Part shown: in pieces, positions 28,973 through 38,193 of the stretch
Numbering within the stretch: the stretch's first letter is position 1
Layout of the letters: every line of letters begins with the position of its first letter
Origin: Mycolicibacterium fluoranthenivorans
GTDB lineage: Bacteria > Actinomycetota > Actinomycetes > Mycobacteriales > Mycobacteriaceae
NCBI RefSeq assembly: GCF_011758805.1
Contig: NZ_JAANOW010000003.1
Location: 558,001-622,000 of the forward strand
Direction: 5' to 3'
Length of the DNA: 64,000 nt
Made by a program: the position numbers and the translations under genes
The notes under the pieces: model-generated
Database searches by the model: none
The model's input: only the letters and a program-made list of their open reading frames with translations
Told to the model about the DNA's origin: nothing

Positions 28973-28995
28973 GTATCTCAACTTGACCGAGATAC
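28973..28995. promoter_or_regulatory. Perfect inverted repeat GTATCTC-N9-GAGATAC
   Basis: Seven-base arms at 28973-28979 and 28989-28995, 48 bp before the start of the His-rich membrane protein and after the ATPase stop. The spacing suits a dimeric repressor (for example TetR or ArsR type); no regulator gene is adjacent. It lacks a T tract, so a terminator is less likely. Confidence 0.45.
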
Positions 28996-29060
28996 CTCCG
29001 TCACCTGTTCACCGTCGCAATGGTGGCGTGTCTGCGCGGCCCTGGAGGGCGACCGATCGC

Positions 29061-31478
29061 TCACGGCGCGTCGGCCGCGCTCGGTGCCGGCAGTCGAAGT
29101 CGCTTGAGGGTCAACGCATTGACGGCAACGAGGATGCTGGAACCTGCCATCGTGATCGCGGCGATCTCCGGGCGCAACACCAGGCCGAACGCCGGCTCGA
29201 AGACGCCCGCGGCAATGGGTAGCGCCACGGAGTTGTAGCCGATCGCCCAGACGAGGTTCTGCTTCATCTTGCGGACCGTGCCCCTCCCGATCCGCAGCGC
29301 GACCGCCACGTCGAGCGGGTCCGAACGCATCAGGACCACATCGGCGGTTTCCACCGCGACATCGGTACCCGCGCCGATCGCAATTCCGAGGTCGGCTTGA
29401 GCCAACGCCGGCGCATCGTTGACACCGTCACCGACCATCGCCACCCGATGCCCGGCGTTCATGAGTGCGGTGACCTTCGCGGCCTTGTCGCCGGGCAACA
29501 CGTCGGCGATCACCTCGGTGACCCCGATCTGCGCGGCGATCCGCTGCGCGGTGGCCGCGTTGTCTCCGGTGAGCATGACCACCTCGACTCCCATGGAGCG
29601 CAACTCTGCGACGGCGGCCGCAGAGGTGGGTCGCACCGCGTCGGCGATACCGATCACCGCCACCGCCCGCCCGTCGACCGCAGCAAGCACCGCCGTTCGA
29701 CCCCCAGCGGCAAGTTCCTGCTGCCGGGGACCCAGGACGCCCAGGTCGATGCTCTCCGCAGTCATTAGTCGGGTGTTGCCGACCACGACCCGGTGACCAT
29801 CCACGACCGCGATCGCGCCCTGCCCCGCCACGTTGGCGAAGTCGTGCACATCGAGGCGGCGTGCTCCGGCGGCGTCGGCGTGCTGCACCACCGCGGCCGC
29901 CAGCGGATGTTCCGAGTTGCGTTCGACCGCGGCGATCAGCGCCAGCGCCTCCGTCTCGGGTAGCCCGTCCACGATCAGGTCGGTCACCTCCGGGGCGCCC
30001 AGGGTCAGGGTGCCGGTCTTGTCCATGACCACGACGTCGATCTTCTTCGACGTCTCGATTGCGGTCGCGTTCTTGAACAACACTCCACGGGCAGCGCCCA
30101 AGCCGGTCCCGACCATGATCGCGGTCGGTGTGGCCAGCCCCAGCGCGTCGGGGCAGGTCACCACCACCACCGTGATCGCGAACAACAAGGCTTCGCTGAC
30201 CGAGCGGCCCACCAGCAGCCACACCACGAAGGTGCCGACCCCGCCGAGCAGCGCCACCAGAACCAGCCAGAATGCGGCCCGGTCCGCCAGGCGCTGACCG
30301 GGTGCCTTGGAGTTCTGCGCCTCCTGCACCAGCTTCACGATTTGGGCCAGGGCGGTGTCCGCGCCGACCTTGGTGGCTCGGACCCGCAGTGTCCCAATGG
30401 TGTTGATGGTGGCCCCCACCACCTCATCGCCAGGACCCTTGTGAACCGGCAGGCTTTCTCCGGTCACCGTGGACTCGTCGACGTCGCTGTCGCCGTCCTC
30501 CACCACCCCGTCGACGGCGATCTTGGAACCGGGTCGAACCAACAACAAATCGCCCACCACGACCTGATCGGTGGGGATCTCCACCGACTCACCGTCGCGG
30601 AGCACGGTCGCCATGGGCGGGGCCAGCTTGAGCAGTGCACGGACGGCGTCGTTGGCGCCACCCCGTGCCCGCATCTCGAAGTAGTGACCGAGCAGCACGA
30701 ACGCGGTCAGGATGGTCGCCGCTTCGTAGAAGACGTCGCCGCCCCCAGTCAGGGTGACCCCGACGGAGTACACCCAGCCGGCACCGACGGCGACCGCGAC
30801 GAGCACCATCATGTCCAACGTGCGGGCACGTAGCGCCCGGTACGCGCCGGCGAAGAACACTTGCGCCGAGTAGAAGATCACCGGAACGCTCAGAATCAGC
30901 TGGAACACGTCGTCGCGCAGCCCGAACGGCGCGGCCACGGTGAACCCGAACACGTCGCGCCCGATCCGGGACCACAACGTGATCACCACACCGAACACCA
31001 CCGCGACCAGGAAACGGTCCCGCATGTCGCGGATCATCGCGGCCATCGACATCTCACCGTGCCCGCCATGCCCCATCACCTCGGCCGGCGTCCCCGTCCG
31101 ACCCGCACCCGCCACGGCGCTCGCGTCGTGGGCTGGATGGCTTGCGTGGTCGGCAGCTTCATCGGCGGTGCCGGGGGCCCGCTTCACGTCGCTGGCCGAT
31201 ACCGGCATGGCACACAGGTGATCCGGGACCGATTCACCCCGGCAGTGGTATCGGCACTCTCGAACCCAGCCAGCAAGGTCCTCCACCGTGGTGCGAGCCG
31301 GGTCGTAGCGCACAGTCACGGTCTGAGCGACCGGATTAGCCTCGGCGCCAACAACTCCCGGTCGCCGGCCAAGGACTGTCTCCACCACGTTCTTCTGAGT
31401 CGCCCACTGCACGCCGTCGAGTTCCAGCACCACTGTGCGTGTACCAGCACCTTCGATGCCCGTGTCCAACTCCTTCAC
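29061..31478 (-). CDS. Heavy-metal P-type ATPase (CopB-like) with unusual CPD motif
   Basis: 805 residues, GTG start. Residues ~15-80 form a degenerate HMA domain in which the CxxC is lost ([12 protein letters not shown]), followed by CRYHC and a His/Met-rich linker ([20 protein letters not shown]). Eight membrane helices, TGES actuator loop, phosphorylation motif D486KTGT, HP motif SEHPLA and hinge [10 protein letters not shown] are all present. The ion-path motif is C442-P443-D444 instead of CPC, CPH or SPC. The His-rich linker and CopB-like core suggest copper or silver export. A 19-bp BlaI-type element lies upstream (31622-31640). The metal specificity of CPD enzymes is not something I can state. 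Confidence 0.88.
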   Translation of the reverse strand: MKELDTGIEGAGTRTVVLELDGVQWATQKNVVETVLGRRPGVVGAEANPVAQTVTVRYDPARTTVEDLAGWVRECRYHCRGESVPDHLCAMPVSASDVKRAPGTADEAADHASHPAHDASAVAGAGRTGTPAEVMGHGGHGEMSMAAMIRDMRDRFLVAVVFGVVITLWSRIGRDVFGFTVAAPFGLRDDVFQLILSVPVIFYSAQVFFAGAYRALRARTLDMMVLVAVAVGAGWVYSVGVTLTGGGDVFYEAATILTAFVLLGHYFEMRARGGANDAVRALLKLAPPMATVLRDGESVEIPTDQVVVGDLLLVRPGSKIAVDGVVEDGDSDVDESTVTGESLPVHKGPGDEVVGATINTIGTLRVRATKVGADTALAQIVKLVQEAQNSKAPGQRLADRAAFWLVLVALLGGVGTFVVWLLVGRSVSEALLFAITVVVVTCPDALGLATPTAIMVGTGLGAARGVLFKNATAIETSKKIDVVVMDKTGTLTLGAPEVTDLIVDGLPETEALALIAAVERNSEHPLAAAVVQHADAAGARRLDVHDFANVAGQGAIAVVDGHRVVVGNTRLMTAESIDLGVLGPRQQELAAGGRTAVLAAVDGRAVAVIGIADAVRPTSAAAVAELRSMGVEVVMLTGDNAATAQRIAAQIGVTEVIADVLPGDKAAKVTALMNAGHRVAMVGDGVNDAPALAQADLGIAIGAGTDVAVETADVVLMRSDPLDVAVALRIGRGTVRKMKQNLVWAIGYNSVALPIAAGVFEPAFGLVLRPEIAAITMAGSSILVAVNALTLKRLRLPAPSAADAP

Positions 31479-31919
31479 CAGCGCCGCCCCCCATCCACCA
31501 TCTCCCCGAACCGACCGGCTTCCACCAACCTCGTTGCAAGCTAGAACTCACCCGGACAGGCGGGGCTACGTTCGGGCCCTCAAGGAAGGTCATGATCCGC
31601 GTTGTGAATTCTGCGGTCGTCCTACGTATCAACCTAGTAGACAGCGGCTAGAAGGGTTAGCTGTTTACTGACGTTGCGTCGTAGATCGAGTGGCGGGCCG
31701 AACACCGCCGAAGTCTCGTCGTGGACCCGATAGCGGCGTTCCTGCGGATCTTCGGTAGAAATCACTTCCGCGGGACGCCCTCGGCCGCCGGCGTGTGGCC
31801 GGGTGGCGGCGGCTCAGACCACCCCTCACCACGAGAGGGCGACCGCGGAGGGCATCAAGATCGCGTGTCGTCGATACTGCCATCTCAGTTCAGGACAGAG
31901 GCTCGTTGGCCGATTTCCG
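31479..31919. other. Promoter region between ATPase and Met-rich protein genes
   Basis: About 440 bp with no gene. It contains the BlaI-type element at 31622-31640 and, directly after it, ACAGCGGCTAG (31641-31651), whose last ten bases recur at 33682-33691 downstream of the matching element before the L,D-transpeptidase gene. Confidence 0.5.
31622..31640. promoter_or_regulatory. BlaI-type 19-bp element S1
   Basis: CTACGTATCAACCTAGTAG, with inverted CTAC/GTAG ends, 144 bp upstream of the CPD ATPase start. It is identical at 15 of 19 positions to S2 (33651) and 15 of 19 to S3 (37284). Confidence 0.62.
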
Positions 31920-32402
31920 TTATGGGCGCGGAGAACTGGGAACGGCTGGCGTTGCCGTCGGGGGCTGCTGCCGACCAGGCTCCATCATTCCGCCGGGCCC
32001 CATCCCACCGGGCCCCATCATTCCGCCGGGCCCCGTCCCACCGGGCCCCATCATTCCGCCGGGCCCCATCCCACCGGGCCCCATCATTCCGCCGGGCCCC
32101 ATCCCACCGGGCCCCATCTGACCAGGCCCCATCGGTTGGCCGCCGTCCCGGTCCATCATGCCGTACCCGCCGCGATGCTGATCGCGGCCGAAGCCGCTGC
32201 CAGCGTGCACTCCGAGGACGAACCCCGAGAAGAAAATCACGGCGACGATGAAAACGACACCAGCGACGATGCCCACCACTGCCGCGACCCGGTTGACCTT
32301 GTTTGGCCGGTTACGCCGTGGCGTCTCTTCGGTAATCCGCCGATCCGGTGCCACGGCGGCCGGTTCGATTCGCGTCGAAGGTGTTTCAGGTGTTTCGGTC
32401 AT
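31920..32402 (-). CDS. Membrane-anchored Met/Gly/Pro-repeat protein
   Basis: 160 residues: acidic/Thr-rich cytoplasmic N-terminus, one strong membrane helix (~38-64), then an exported tail. The tail starts GSGFGRDQHRGGYGMMDRD and contains four copies of an 11-residue unit (MMGPGGMGPGG), then Pro/Ala/Ser. Paired methionines spaced by Gly/Pro resemble the Met motifs of exported copper-binding proteins, and the gene lies beside a copper-type ATPase and the copper cluster, so Cu(I) binding outside the membrane is a reasonable inference. The repeat is also a perfect DNA tandem repeat, so copy number may vary between strains. Confidence 0.72.
   Translation of the reverse strand: MTETPETPSTRIEPAAVAPDRRITEETPRRNRPNKVNRVAAVVGIVAGVVFIVAVIFFSGFVLGVHAGSGFGRDQHRGGYGMMDRDGGQPMGPGQMGPGGMGPGGMMGPGGMGPGGMMGPGGTGPGGMMGPGGMGPGGMMEPGRQQPPTATPAVPSSPRP
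31983..32114. repeat. Four tandem 33-bp repeats inside the Met-rich gene
   Basis: Four contiguous 33-bp units, nearly identical; the second has one change giving Thr for Met. They encode MMGPGGMGPGG in the minus-strand gene at 31920. The 33-bp length keeps the reading frame, so slippage would change the number of Met motifs without breaking the protein. Confidence 0.9.
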
Positions 32403-32751
32403 GCTTCACCATTTCTCTGTGAGTTGAGCATCGGGTGCGCTTTCTGACAATGGATTACTGCGAAGGGTGCCGGTCACGGGCCAGCTGCGGGAAACTCTGA
32501 CTAAAGCCGGCGATTACGCCGCCCACAGCCGGGAAGTCTTCAATTTCTCGCCGAGTTAGATGCTCAACGTGGTCCTCATGTTGATCTTAGCAATGCGCCA
32601 AAACCTTCATGGACCAACATTTTTCGAGCCTTCTCCCAGGATGCTTCGAACGCGGTATGCGGCCTTGTCAACAACGCGTGTCATCATTTCCCACCGCCAG
32701 AAGGCCCGGAGAGGATGAACCATTCAAAGTCGTTGAGCCGCAACGTCGTCC
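32403..32751. other. Intergenic region
   Basis: About 350 bp between two minus-strand genes, upstream of the Met-rich protein. No open frame of note, no BlaI-type or CsoR-type element and no strong hairpin was found. Confidence 0.45.
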
Positions 32752-33009
32752 TCACCGCCCACGAAGTATGGCGTGGCGCTGCCGAAACTCGTCGGCGTCT
32801 ATCTCGCCGCGAGCAAACCGTTCGGTGAGCAGATCCTCCGCGCGCGACGGACCGGAACCGTGCGCGTGCGAGTCAGTACTTCGTGGACCCGTCAGATACC
32901 GGACACTGACGACTATGACGGTGATCAACGCCGCCCAGAACAAGACCATCGCCAAGCTCATTAGGAGCCAGCCGCCCCAACCCCATCCGCCACTGCCGAA
33001 CCACATCAT
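32752..33009 (-). CDS. Small SHOCT-domain membrane protein
   Basis: 85 residues from ATG 33009 (a second ATG follows at 33006). It has a Trp/Gly-rich N-terminus (MMWFGSGGWGWGGW), one long membrane helix (~14-37), a His/Ser linker, and a C-terminal SHOCT motif (EDLLTERFARGEIDADEFRQRHAILRG). SHOCT proteins of this size are common beside copper-resistance genes in actinobacteria but have no defined biochemical role. The longer open frame upstream is not protein-like. Confidence 0.85.
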   Translation of the reverse strand: MMWFGSGGWGWGGWLLMSLAMVLFWAALITVIVVSVRYLTGPRSTDSHAHGSGPSRAEDLLTERFARGEIDADEFRQRHAILRGR

Positions 33010-33747
33010 CGTCTTTCGCCCTTCTCCGGAACAGTCGAACCCGAACCATCTACCAGGTTGCCCACGGCACGCCGATTCGGTGTAGTGCCAATGGTCCCCG
33101 TCGCAGAGTCCAAAGGACCTTGAAGCCCCGGAAGTGCCGGTGCTCGTCCGACCTTGGAAACGATTGAGCACCTGAAAGCACAGTTCCCGGCAAGCCGACG
33201 ACGCGAATAGCTGTGAGCAGAAGGCCGCCGCTGTGCGCAGGACACGGACCCTGCGGAAGGAGTTCCGAATTGCGCATCCACGTCGTGACAACGGTGCCGG
33301 TGTGGGTGTGCGTTCATTGTGTACGACAGGCGCCGACAGCACGGCGCGAAGGCCCGTCGTGCGTGTCGAGATCCATCGAGACCGTCGTTTCCACGCCGTG
33401 TAGGACAAACGGATGACCATGGAGCTCGTTGTCCAGGATCTACGGGAAGCGCGACTTCGCGGCCCTTCCACAAGCGACGCAGCGAGCACCCCCGTTCAGC
33501 TGGAGTCAACTGAGCGTGTCGGGACCGGAAAGCGAGGTCCCACTCTTCGTGACGACGTGCCAACCTCCACAAAGCACGGAACATCGCTGAGAGGTATCCC
33601 CTTGAGATGTCGCGCGTCAGCGCTGACGCCGAAAATCGTCGAAACACCATCTACGTATCAAGGCCGTAGGATGAAGGCGGGCAGCGGCTAGCAATGTCCG
33701 CTAGCCCGAACACCACATAGACAAGGCAGCGCGCGGAGGTTCCAAGA
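33010..33747. other. Long intergenic region before the L,D-transpeptidase gene
   Basis: About 740 bp without a recognised gene; open frames on either strand look like chance. It carries the BlaI-type element S2, and after it a hairpin GGCTAGC/GCTAGCC (33686-33692 and 33700-33706) in the presumed leader of the L,D-transpeptidase gene. Confidence 0.5.
33651..33669. promoter_or_regulatory. BlaI-type 19-bp element S2
   Basis: CTACGTATCAAGGCCGTAG, with inverted CTACG/CGTAG ends, 79 bp before the L,D-transpeptidase start. It is followed by GCAGCGGCTAG (33681-33691), also seen after S1. Confidence 0.65.
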
Positions 33748-35091
33748 ATGCAAGCAATCGACAGCAAGGTCAGCGCCTCGGCCGTCGAGACGCTCCCTAT
33801 GTTTCGGGCTTCATCGACGCCCCGCCACGCGGGGAACACAGAATGTCGCGATTCTCGGCAGGTCGGTTTCATTCTGACCCGCGAACGATTTCGCTTCTGG
33901 TCAAGGACAATTGCCATTTTCATATTGGCGGCCCTGGCGCTCACCGCATGCACCGTCGATGCCCCGCCGCCGATGCCGCCGGCTGCGCAGGTCATCTCCG
34001 AGAAGGGCGACCCGTACTCGAACCTGCTGGAGCCCAGGCTCGAAACATCGACGGCCGACGGAGCAGTCGGCGTCGAGGTGGACTCTCCGATCACCGTCCG
34101 AGCCAGCGCGGGGGTGTTGGGCGCGGTCAGCCTGACCAACGACAACGGCAAGGCGATCGCCGGCCACCTCAGCGACGACGGGCTGACATGGGCGACGGCG
34201 GAGCCGCTGGGCTACAACAAGCGCTACACGTTGCGGGCCGAAGCATTGGGATTGGCCGGCGCCACACACGACACGATGACGTTTCGGACCAGCTCGCCTG
34301 AAGACTTGACGATGCCCTACGTGCTACCCAACGACGGCGAGGTGGTGGGAGTTGGTCAGCCCGTGGCGATCCGGTTCGACGAGAACATTCTCGATCGGTC
34401 GGCAGCGGAGAAGGCCATCACCATTACGAGCCAACCTGCCGTCGAGGGCGCGTTCTACTGGCTCAGTGATCGCGAAGTCCGTTGGCGGCCCAAGGATTAC
34501 TGGAAGCCAGGTACCACCGTCGTCGTCGCAGTGAACACCTACGGGGTGGATCTCGGTGACGGCCTGTTCGGGCAGGACGACGTCACCTCGCGCTTCACCG
34601 TGGGCGACGAGGTCATCGCGACTGCCGATGACACCACCAAGACGTTGACCGTCCGGGTCAACGGTGCGGTGGTCAAGACGATGCCGATCTCGATGGGCAA
34701 GAACAGTGCTCCGACCGACAACGGCACCTACGTGATCGGTGACCGCTATCGCGAGCTGGTCATGGATTCCTCCACCTACGGTGTCCCGGTGAATTCGGCG
34801 GAGGGCTACCGCCTCGAGGTGGAGTACGCCACCCAGATGTCCTACAGCGGCATCTACGTTCACGCCGCACCCTGGTCGGTGAACAGCCAGGGCCGAAGCA
34901 ACGTCAGCCACGGCTGCCTCAACGTGAGCACCAGCAATGCTCAGTGGTTCTACGACAACACCAAGCGCGGCGACGTCGTCCAGGTCCTCAACACCGTCGG
35001 CCCGACGTTGCCGGGCACCGACGGCCTGGGCGATTGGAACATTCCCTGGGAGCAATGGCAGGCCGGGAACGCGGTCAGCCCAACCCAGTAG
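33748..35091 (+). CDS. L,D-transpeptidase lipoprotein (YkuD family)
   Basis: 447 residues, ATG 33748 with GGAGG upstream. The N-terminus is unusually long (~50 residues) before a signal peptide ending in lipobox LTAC. Two Ig-like domains (~95-290) precede the YkuD catalytic domain, whose motif IYVHAAPW...SHGCLNVS contains the nucleophile C390. A C-terminal Trp-rich tail ([13 protein letters not shown]) is as in mycobacterial Ldt proteins. It forms 3-3 cross-links in peptidoglycan, or attaches proteins to it, and is inactivated by carbapenems in known relatives such as LdtMt2. Control by the BlaI-type element S2 is inferred. Convergent with the methyltransferase 9 bp beyond its stop. Confidence 0.92.
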   Translation: MQAIDSKVSASAVETLPMFRASSTPRHAGNTECRDSRQVGFILTRERFRFWSRTIAIFILAALALTACTVDAPPPMPPAAQVISEKGDPYSNLLEPRLETSTADGAVGVEVDSPITVRASAGVLGAVSLTNDNGKAIAGHLSDDGLTWATAEPLGYNKRYTLRAEALGLAGATHDTMTFRTSSPEDLTMPYVLPNDGEVVGVGQPVAIRFDENILDRSAAEKAITITSQPAVEGAFYWLSDREVRWRPKDYWKPGTTVVVAVNTYGVDLGDGLFGQDDVTSRFTVGDEVIATADDTTKTLTVRVNGAVVKTMPISMGKNSAPTDNGTYVIGDRYRELVMDSSTYGVPVNSAEGYRLEVEYATQMSYSGIYVHAAPWSVNSQGRSNVSHGCLNVSTSNAQWFYDNTKRGDVVQVLNTVGPTLPGTDGLGDWNIPWEQWQAGNAVSPTQ

Positions 35092-35100
35092 GGGTGAGGT

Positions 35101-35859
35101 TCAGGGTTTGATCAGCGCGTAATAGGCGTATCGGGCGTCCAAGCGGTTCCGCGGGACCAGGGTGATCAGCTTTGGTGTCAGCCCACAGTCGATCGCCCGC
35201 AGCCAGAACTCGTCGATACCGAAGGTCGTCATGTTGGCCAGGTTGCGACGGTAGTCGCGGCGATGACCGCGGGTACGGCGATCCGCGGTCCGGTACTTCA
35301 CCTGGATCAAGGCCAGTCCACCGCTGACCAACAACCGCTCGGCGATCCGAACGATGCGAAGCGCCTCCTCCGGGCCTGCGGTGAGTTCGATAACGTAGAG
35401 GCACAGAAACGTGTCGCACGATCCTTCGCGGCCGTCCACGGCCCGCTCGGGGTTCGCGATGTCGACGTGCACCGGTTCGACGGAGGTCTGGCAGACCGCC
35501 CGGACCTGTCGCACGCACTCCGTGACACTCTCGGGTGCGATGTCTGCGGCCAGGAACGTCGAGGCGATCGGCGCGAACGCGACGGCGTTCGCACCGCCGC
35601 CGCAGCCCCACTCGATCACCCGACCGGGACCGGACGGCAGGTCGAGTCCCTTGGCGAACCGGTGAAAGATGTCGAGGTGGTTGCGACCGACCTCCAGCCA
35701 CGCCTCGTCGCCAAGACCGGTGCGCCAGTGAGAGTCCGACGCCCACGCCTCACCCGACATTGCGGACCAGTAGGTGCGCGCGTCGGCGATCCTGCGGGAG
35801 ATCCCCTGCCCGGGCACGGCTCGACCGGCGGCCTTCAAAACTCTGCGCACGCCGAGCAT
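35101..35859 (-). CDS. Class I SAM-dependent methyltransferase
   Basis: 252 residues. The SAM-binding fold is clear: motif I VIEWGCGGGANAVAFAP, acidic residue after strand 2 (LAADIAPES), and motif post-II TFLCLYVIELT. A C-terminal YAYYALIKP ends the protein. The N-terminal region (YWSAMSGEAWASDSHWRTG) resembles small-molecule or sugar methyltransferases. The substrate is not evident. It sits directly upstream-facing the ripC-type gene without overlap (stop of that gene at 35860), so cotranscription is probable. Confidence 0.8.
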   Translation of the reverse strand: MLGVRRVLKAAGRAVPGQGISRRIADARTYWSAMSGEAWASDSHWRTGLGDEAWLEVGRNHLDIFHRFAKGLDLPSGPGRVIEWGCGGGANAVAFAPIASTFLAADIAPESVTECVRQVRAVCQTSVEPVHVDIANPERAVDGREGSCDTFLCLYVIELTAGPEEALRIVRIAERLLVSGGLALIQVKYRTADRRTRGHRRDYRRNLANMTTFGIDEFWLRAIDCGLTPKLITLVPRNRLDARYAYYALIKP

Positions 35860-37023
35860 CTAGTACCGGCGCGCGTTGTGGAACGGCGACGAATCCACCG
35901 GCGCGACGCGAACCGGGGTGCCGTAGGTCGAGGCGTGCACCATCATTCCGTCCCCGATGTAGATCCCCGCATGCGACACGTCGGAGTAGAAGGTCACGAT
36001 GTCCCCGGGCTGCAGGTCGTCTCGCGAGACCGGTTGACCGCCGGTGGCGAGCGACTGACTCGAATGCGGGAGCGACTTGCCGGTCTGCTGGAACGCCCAC
36101 ATGATCAGACCCGAACAGTCGAACGCGTTCGGCCCAGACCCACCCCACGAGTAGGGGGAGCCGATGCGGGTCAGGGCCGCTTGGACGACCGCCGCGTTCC
36201 CGGAGCCCCCACCCAACGGAGGTACCGCGTCGGGGGCGCTGACCTCGGCCGGCGGTGCACCGTCGATGGGTGGGACGATCTCGCCGCCGGCCAGCACCTC
36301 AGGCCCCGGCGCTGGTGCGTCGACGGGCGGTGGGAGGGCTGCGAGCGCGGCCCGCTGGTCGGGGGTCAGGGCGTCGTATCGGGCCTTGACCGCCACGATC
36401 TGCGACCGGAGTCGACTCTGCTTGGCCTGCAGTTCGGCGCGGACGGCGCTGGCCTGCTCAGCAGCAGTGCGCGCCTCGGAAGCCGATGTGGCCGAAGCCC
36501 TTTCCGCGGTGTCGGCCCGTGCGCGGGACTCGCGGAAGCGGCGCATCGTCGTGGCCATCTCGGTGCTCATGGCGTTCTTCACGGCGAGTTGGTCGATCAG
36601 CTGTTGCGGCGAATTCGCGGTCAGAATGCCCGTGAGCCCGTCGGTGGGTCCACCCATGTACTCGGCCGCGGCAACCTCGTCGACGGCCCCCTGATAGGTG
36701 GTGAGGTCGGCCCGGGCGGCCGTCACGGCGACGAGGTCATCGACGTTCCTTCGCTCGGCGACGTCCTGCGCCGCCCCCGCCGCATCGAGGCTGAGTTGTG
36801 CCGAATGCATGGCTTCGGTGGTCTGTTCGGCCTCCCGCGACAGTTCGTTTAGTTGGGCCAGCGCGTCGGCGGCGGGGTCGGCTCGCACATCGGCAGCGAC
36901 GACACCGGTCGACAGGATGAGTATCGACAGGAGGGCGGCGACGAGACGATGGGATGGCGCAGTCACGCCGTGGACCACGGCGCGGACACACGAGGTCATG
37001 CTGCGTCGTGCATTGTCCTGCAT
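35860..37023 (-). CDS. NlpC/P60 peptidoglycan hydrolase, RipC-like
   Basis: 387 residues from ATG 37023. Signal peptide (LVAALLSILILSTGVVAADVRA), long coiled coil (~45-265), Pro-rich linker, and NlpC/P60 domain (~275-387). Catalytic residues are C303 in FDCSGLIMWAF, His in VSHAGIYIG and His in MVHAST. Length and plan match M. tuberculosis RipC (Rv2190c, ~385 residues), an endopeptidase that cuts between D-Glu and mDAP and is activated by FtsEX. Its start shares one base with the stop of a 36-codon ORF (TGATG), so it is translationally coupled to it. A BlaI-type element (S3) lies upstream of that ORF. Whether it is the ripC orthologue or a paralogue is not decidable here. Confidence 0.87.
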   Translation of the reverse strand: MQDNARRSMTSCVRAVVHGVTAPSHRLVAALLSILILSTGVVAADVRADPAADALAQLNELSREAEQTTEAMHSAQLSLDAAGAAQDVAERRNVDDLVAVTAARADLTTYQGAVDEVAAAEYMGGPTDGLTGILTANSPQQLIDQLAVKNAMSTEMATTMRRFRESRARADTAERASATSASEARTAAEQASAVRAELQAKQSRLRSQIVAVKARYDALTPDQRAALAALPPPVDAPAPGPEVLAGGEIVPPIDGAPPAEVSAPDAVPPLGGGSGNAAVVQAALTRIGSPYSWGGSGPNAFDCSGLIMWAFQQTGKSLPHSSQSLATGGQPVSRDDLQPGDIVTFYSDVSHAGIYIGDGMMVHASTYGTPVRVAPVDSSPFHNARRY

Positions 37024-37133
37024 CAGATCTGCCAGTCCTGGGTGCCGTCGTTCTGGTTGAAGGGCCCGATCGAGATCGCGGCTACTCCTATCGCGGCAGC
37101 GACCAACGCGCGCATGAACCGCGGCATCCTCAT
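37023..37133 (-). CDS. 36-residue secreted or leader peptide coupled to the RipC-like gene
   Basis: Short ORF with a strong ribosome site (GGAGG at 37136-37140) before ATG 37131-37133. The product MRMPRFMRALVAAAIGVAAI... looks like a signal peptide or single membrane helix, followed by a short polar tail ending DGTQDWQI. Its TGA overlaps the ATG of the hydrolase gene by one base, a classical coupling geometry. It could be a leader cistron setting translation of the hydrolase or a small membrane partner of it. The good ribosome site and hydrophobic start argue against chance, but comparison with relatives is missing. Confidence 0.6.
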   Translation of the reverse strand: MRMPRFMRALVAAAIGVAAISIGPFNQNDGTQDWQI

Positions 37134-37283
37134 GACCTCCAGTTGACAACGTCGATCTGAGCCGAGGCCCGTCGACCCAGACTCACTGCCTACGAATGGC
37201 TTTGCCTACATCGGCGGCGGTGGCATCGGCATGGTGATGACCTCCGTTGCCGAACCGTGACCAAGAACCTACGCACTAAAGCA

Positions 37284-37302
37284 GTACGTTGCAACATAGT
37301 AG
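37284..37302. promoter_or_regulatory. BlaI-type 19-bp element S3
   Basis: GTACGTTGCAACATAGTAG, 150 bp upstream of the 36-residue ORF/RipC-like unit, in the gap after the receiver-like regulator gene. Confidence 0.58.
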
Positions 37303-37370
37303 ATATGTTTACTCCGCGCGATGAGTATCGCCGCGAACTGGTGCAGGTTGTCGTCGCCGGCCCGCGGGGG

Positions 37371-38132
37371 TCATGACGTGGCAAGCCGGTAGCCGCTTCC
37401 CCGCACCGTGGACACATACCGCGGGGCCGCCGGGTCGTCACCGAGCTTGCGGCGCAGCCCACCGATGTGTGCCTCGACGAGCGCCCGACTGATCGGACGC
37501 GAGTCACCCCACACCGCAGCCACCAGCTGCCGCCGGGTCAGAACGACACCGGGCCGTGCCGCCAGCGCCGCCAGCACGTCGAACTCGATCCGAGTGAGCG
37601 CCAACGGAATCCCGTCGGAATGTGCGCGGCGGCGAGGAACGTCGATGCGCAGACCGCTCGATGCTCGCGACGAACCCTTCACCGACGCGGCGGGCACCGT
37701 GTCCGGCATCGAACGCGGCCGGCGCATCATGGCGCGTAGACGTGCGACGAGTTCGCGTGGACTGATCGGGTCGGCGATGAATACGTCCGCCGCAACCGGT
37801 TCTCCGATGGCATCGAGGACGCGTTGACGCGCCGAGAGCACCACGAGGTAGGCGTTGGTCACCGAACGCAACTGGCGACACACCTCGAACGCGTCGAGTC
37901 CAGGGACCGCCAGATCGACCACGACGACGTCGGGGTCGTGGTCAAGCGCCGACTGGACCGTGTCATCGACGCTGCTGGTCACGTGAACAACGAACTGCTC
38001 CCGCTGCATGAAGTGGGCGAGGCTTCCCACGACGGGCCGGCGGTCGTCGACGACCACCGCCCGAAGGCGACCCGATCCCGGGATGGGTTCCGCCAAGGGA
38101 CACTGCGCCGCCTGAGTCACACCGTCCGCCAA
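37371..38132 (-). CDS. OmpR-family regulator with degenerate receiver
   Basis: About 253 residues (TTG 38132 opens the frame; GTG 38120 is an alternative start). The receiver keeps the acidic pair (VVVDDRRP) and phospho-acceptor-like Asp (VVVDLAVPG), but the conserved Lys of the KP motif is replaced (VFIADPISP). The winged-helix domain is complete (LTRIEFDVLAALAARPG, then VEAHIGGLRRKLG and STVRGSGYRLA). No kinase gene is nearby. Such atypical regulators may work without phosphorylation. It precedes the RipC-like unit on the same strand with a BlaI-type element in between, so it may act on the hydrolase genes; that is inference. Confidence 0.8.
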   Translation of the reverse strand: MADGVTQAAQCPLAEPIPGSGRLRAVVVDDRRPVVGSLAHFMQREQFVVHVTSSVDDTVQSALDHDPDVVVVDLAVPGLDAFEVCRQLRSVTNAYLVVLSARQRVLDAIGEPVAADVFIADPISPRELVARLRAMMRRPRSMPDTVPAASVKGSSRASSGLRIDVPRRRAHSDGIPLALTRIEFDVLAALAARPGVVLTRRQLVAAVWGDSRPISRALVEAHIGGLRRKLGDDPAAPRYVSTVRGSGYRLATS

Positions 38133-38193
38133 TCCGTTTCCGGTTCAGCGCGTTTGGCCGCCCACGGCGAGGTCGACGGCGCAGCTGTTGGGC

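Noticed and set aside
31983..32114. Repeat array considered as a CRISPR
   Set aside because: Units are contiguous without spacers and lie in frame inside a gene.
35263..36852. 529-codon plus frame opposite methyltransferase and RipC-like gene
   Set aside because: Arg/Gly-rich shadow spanning two real genes.
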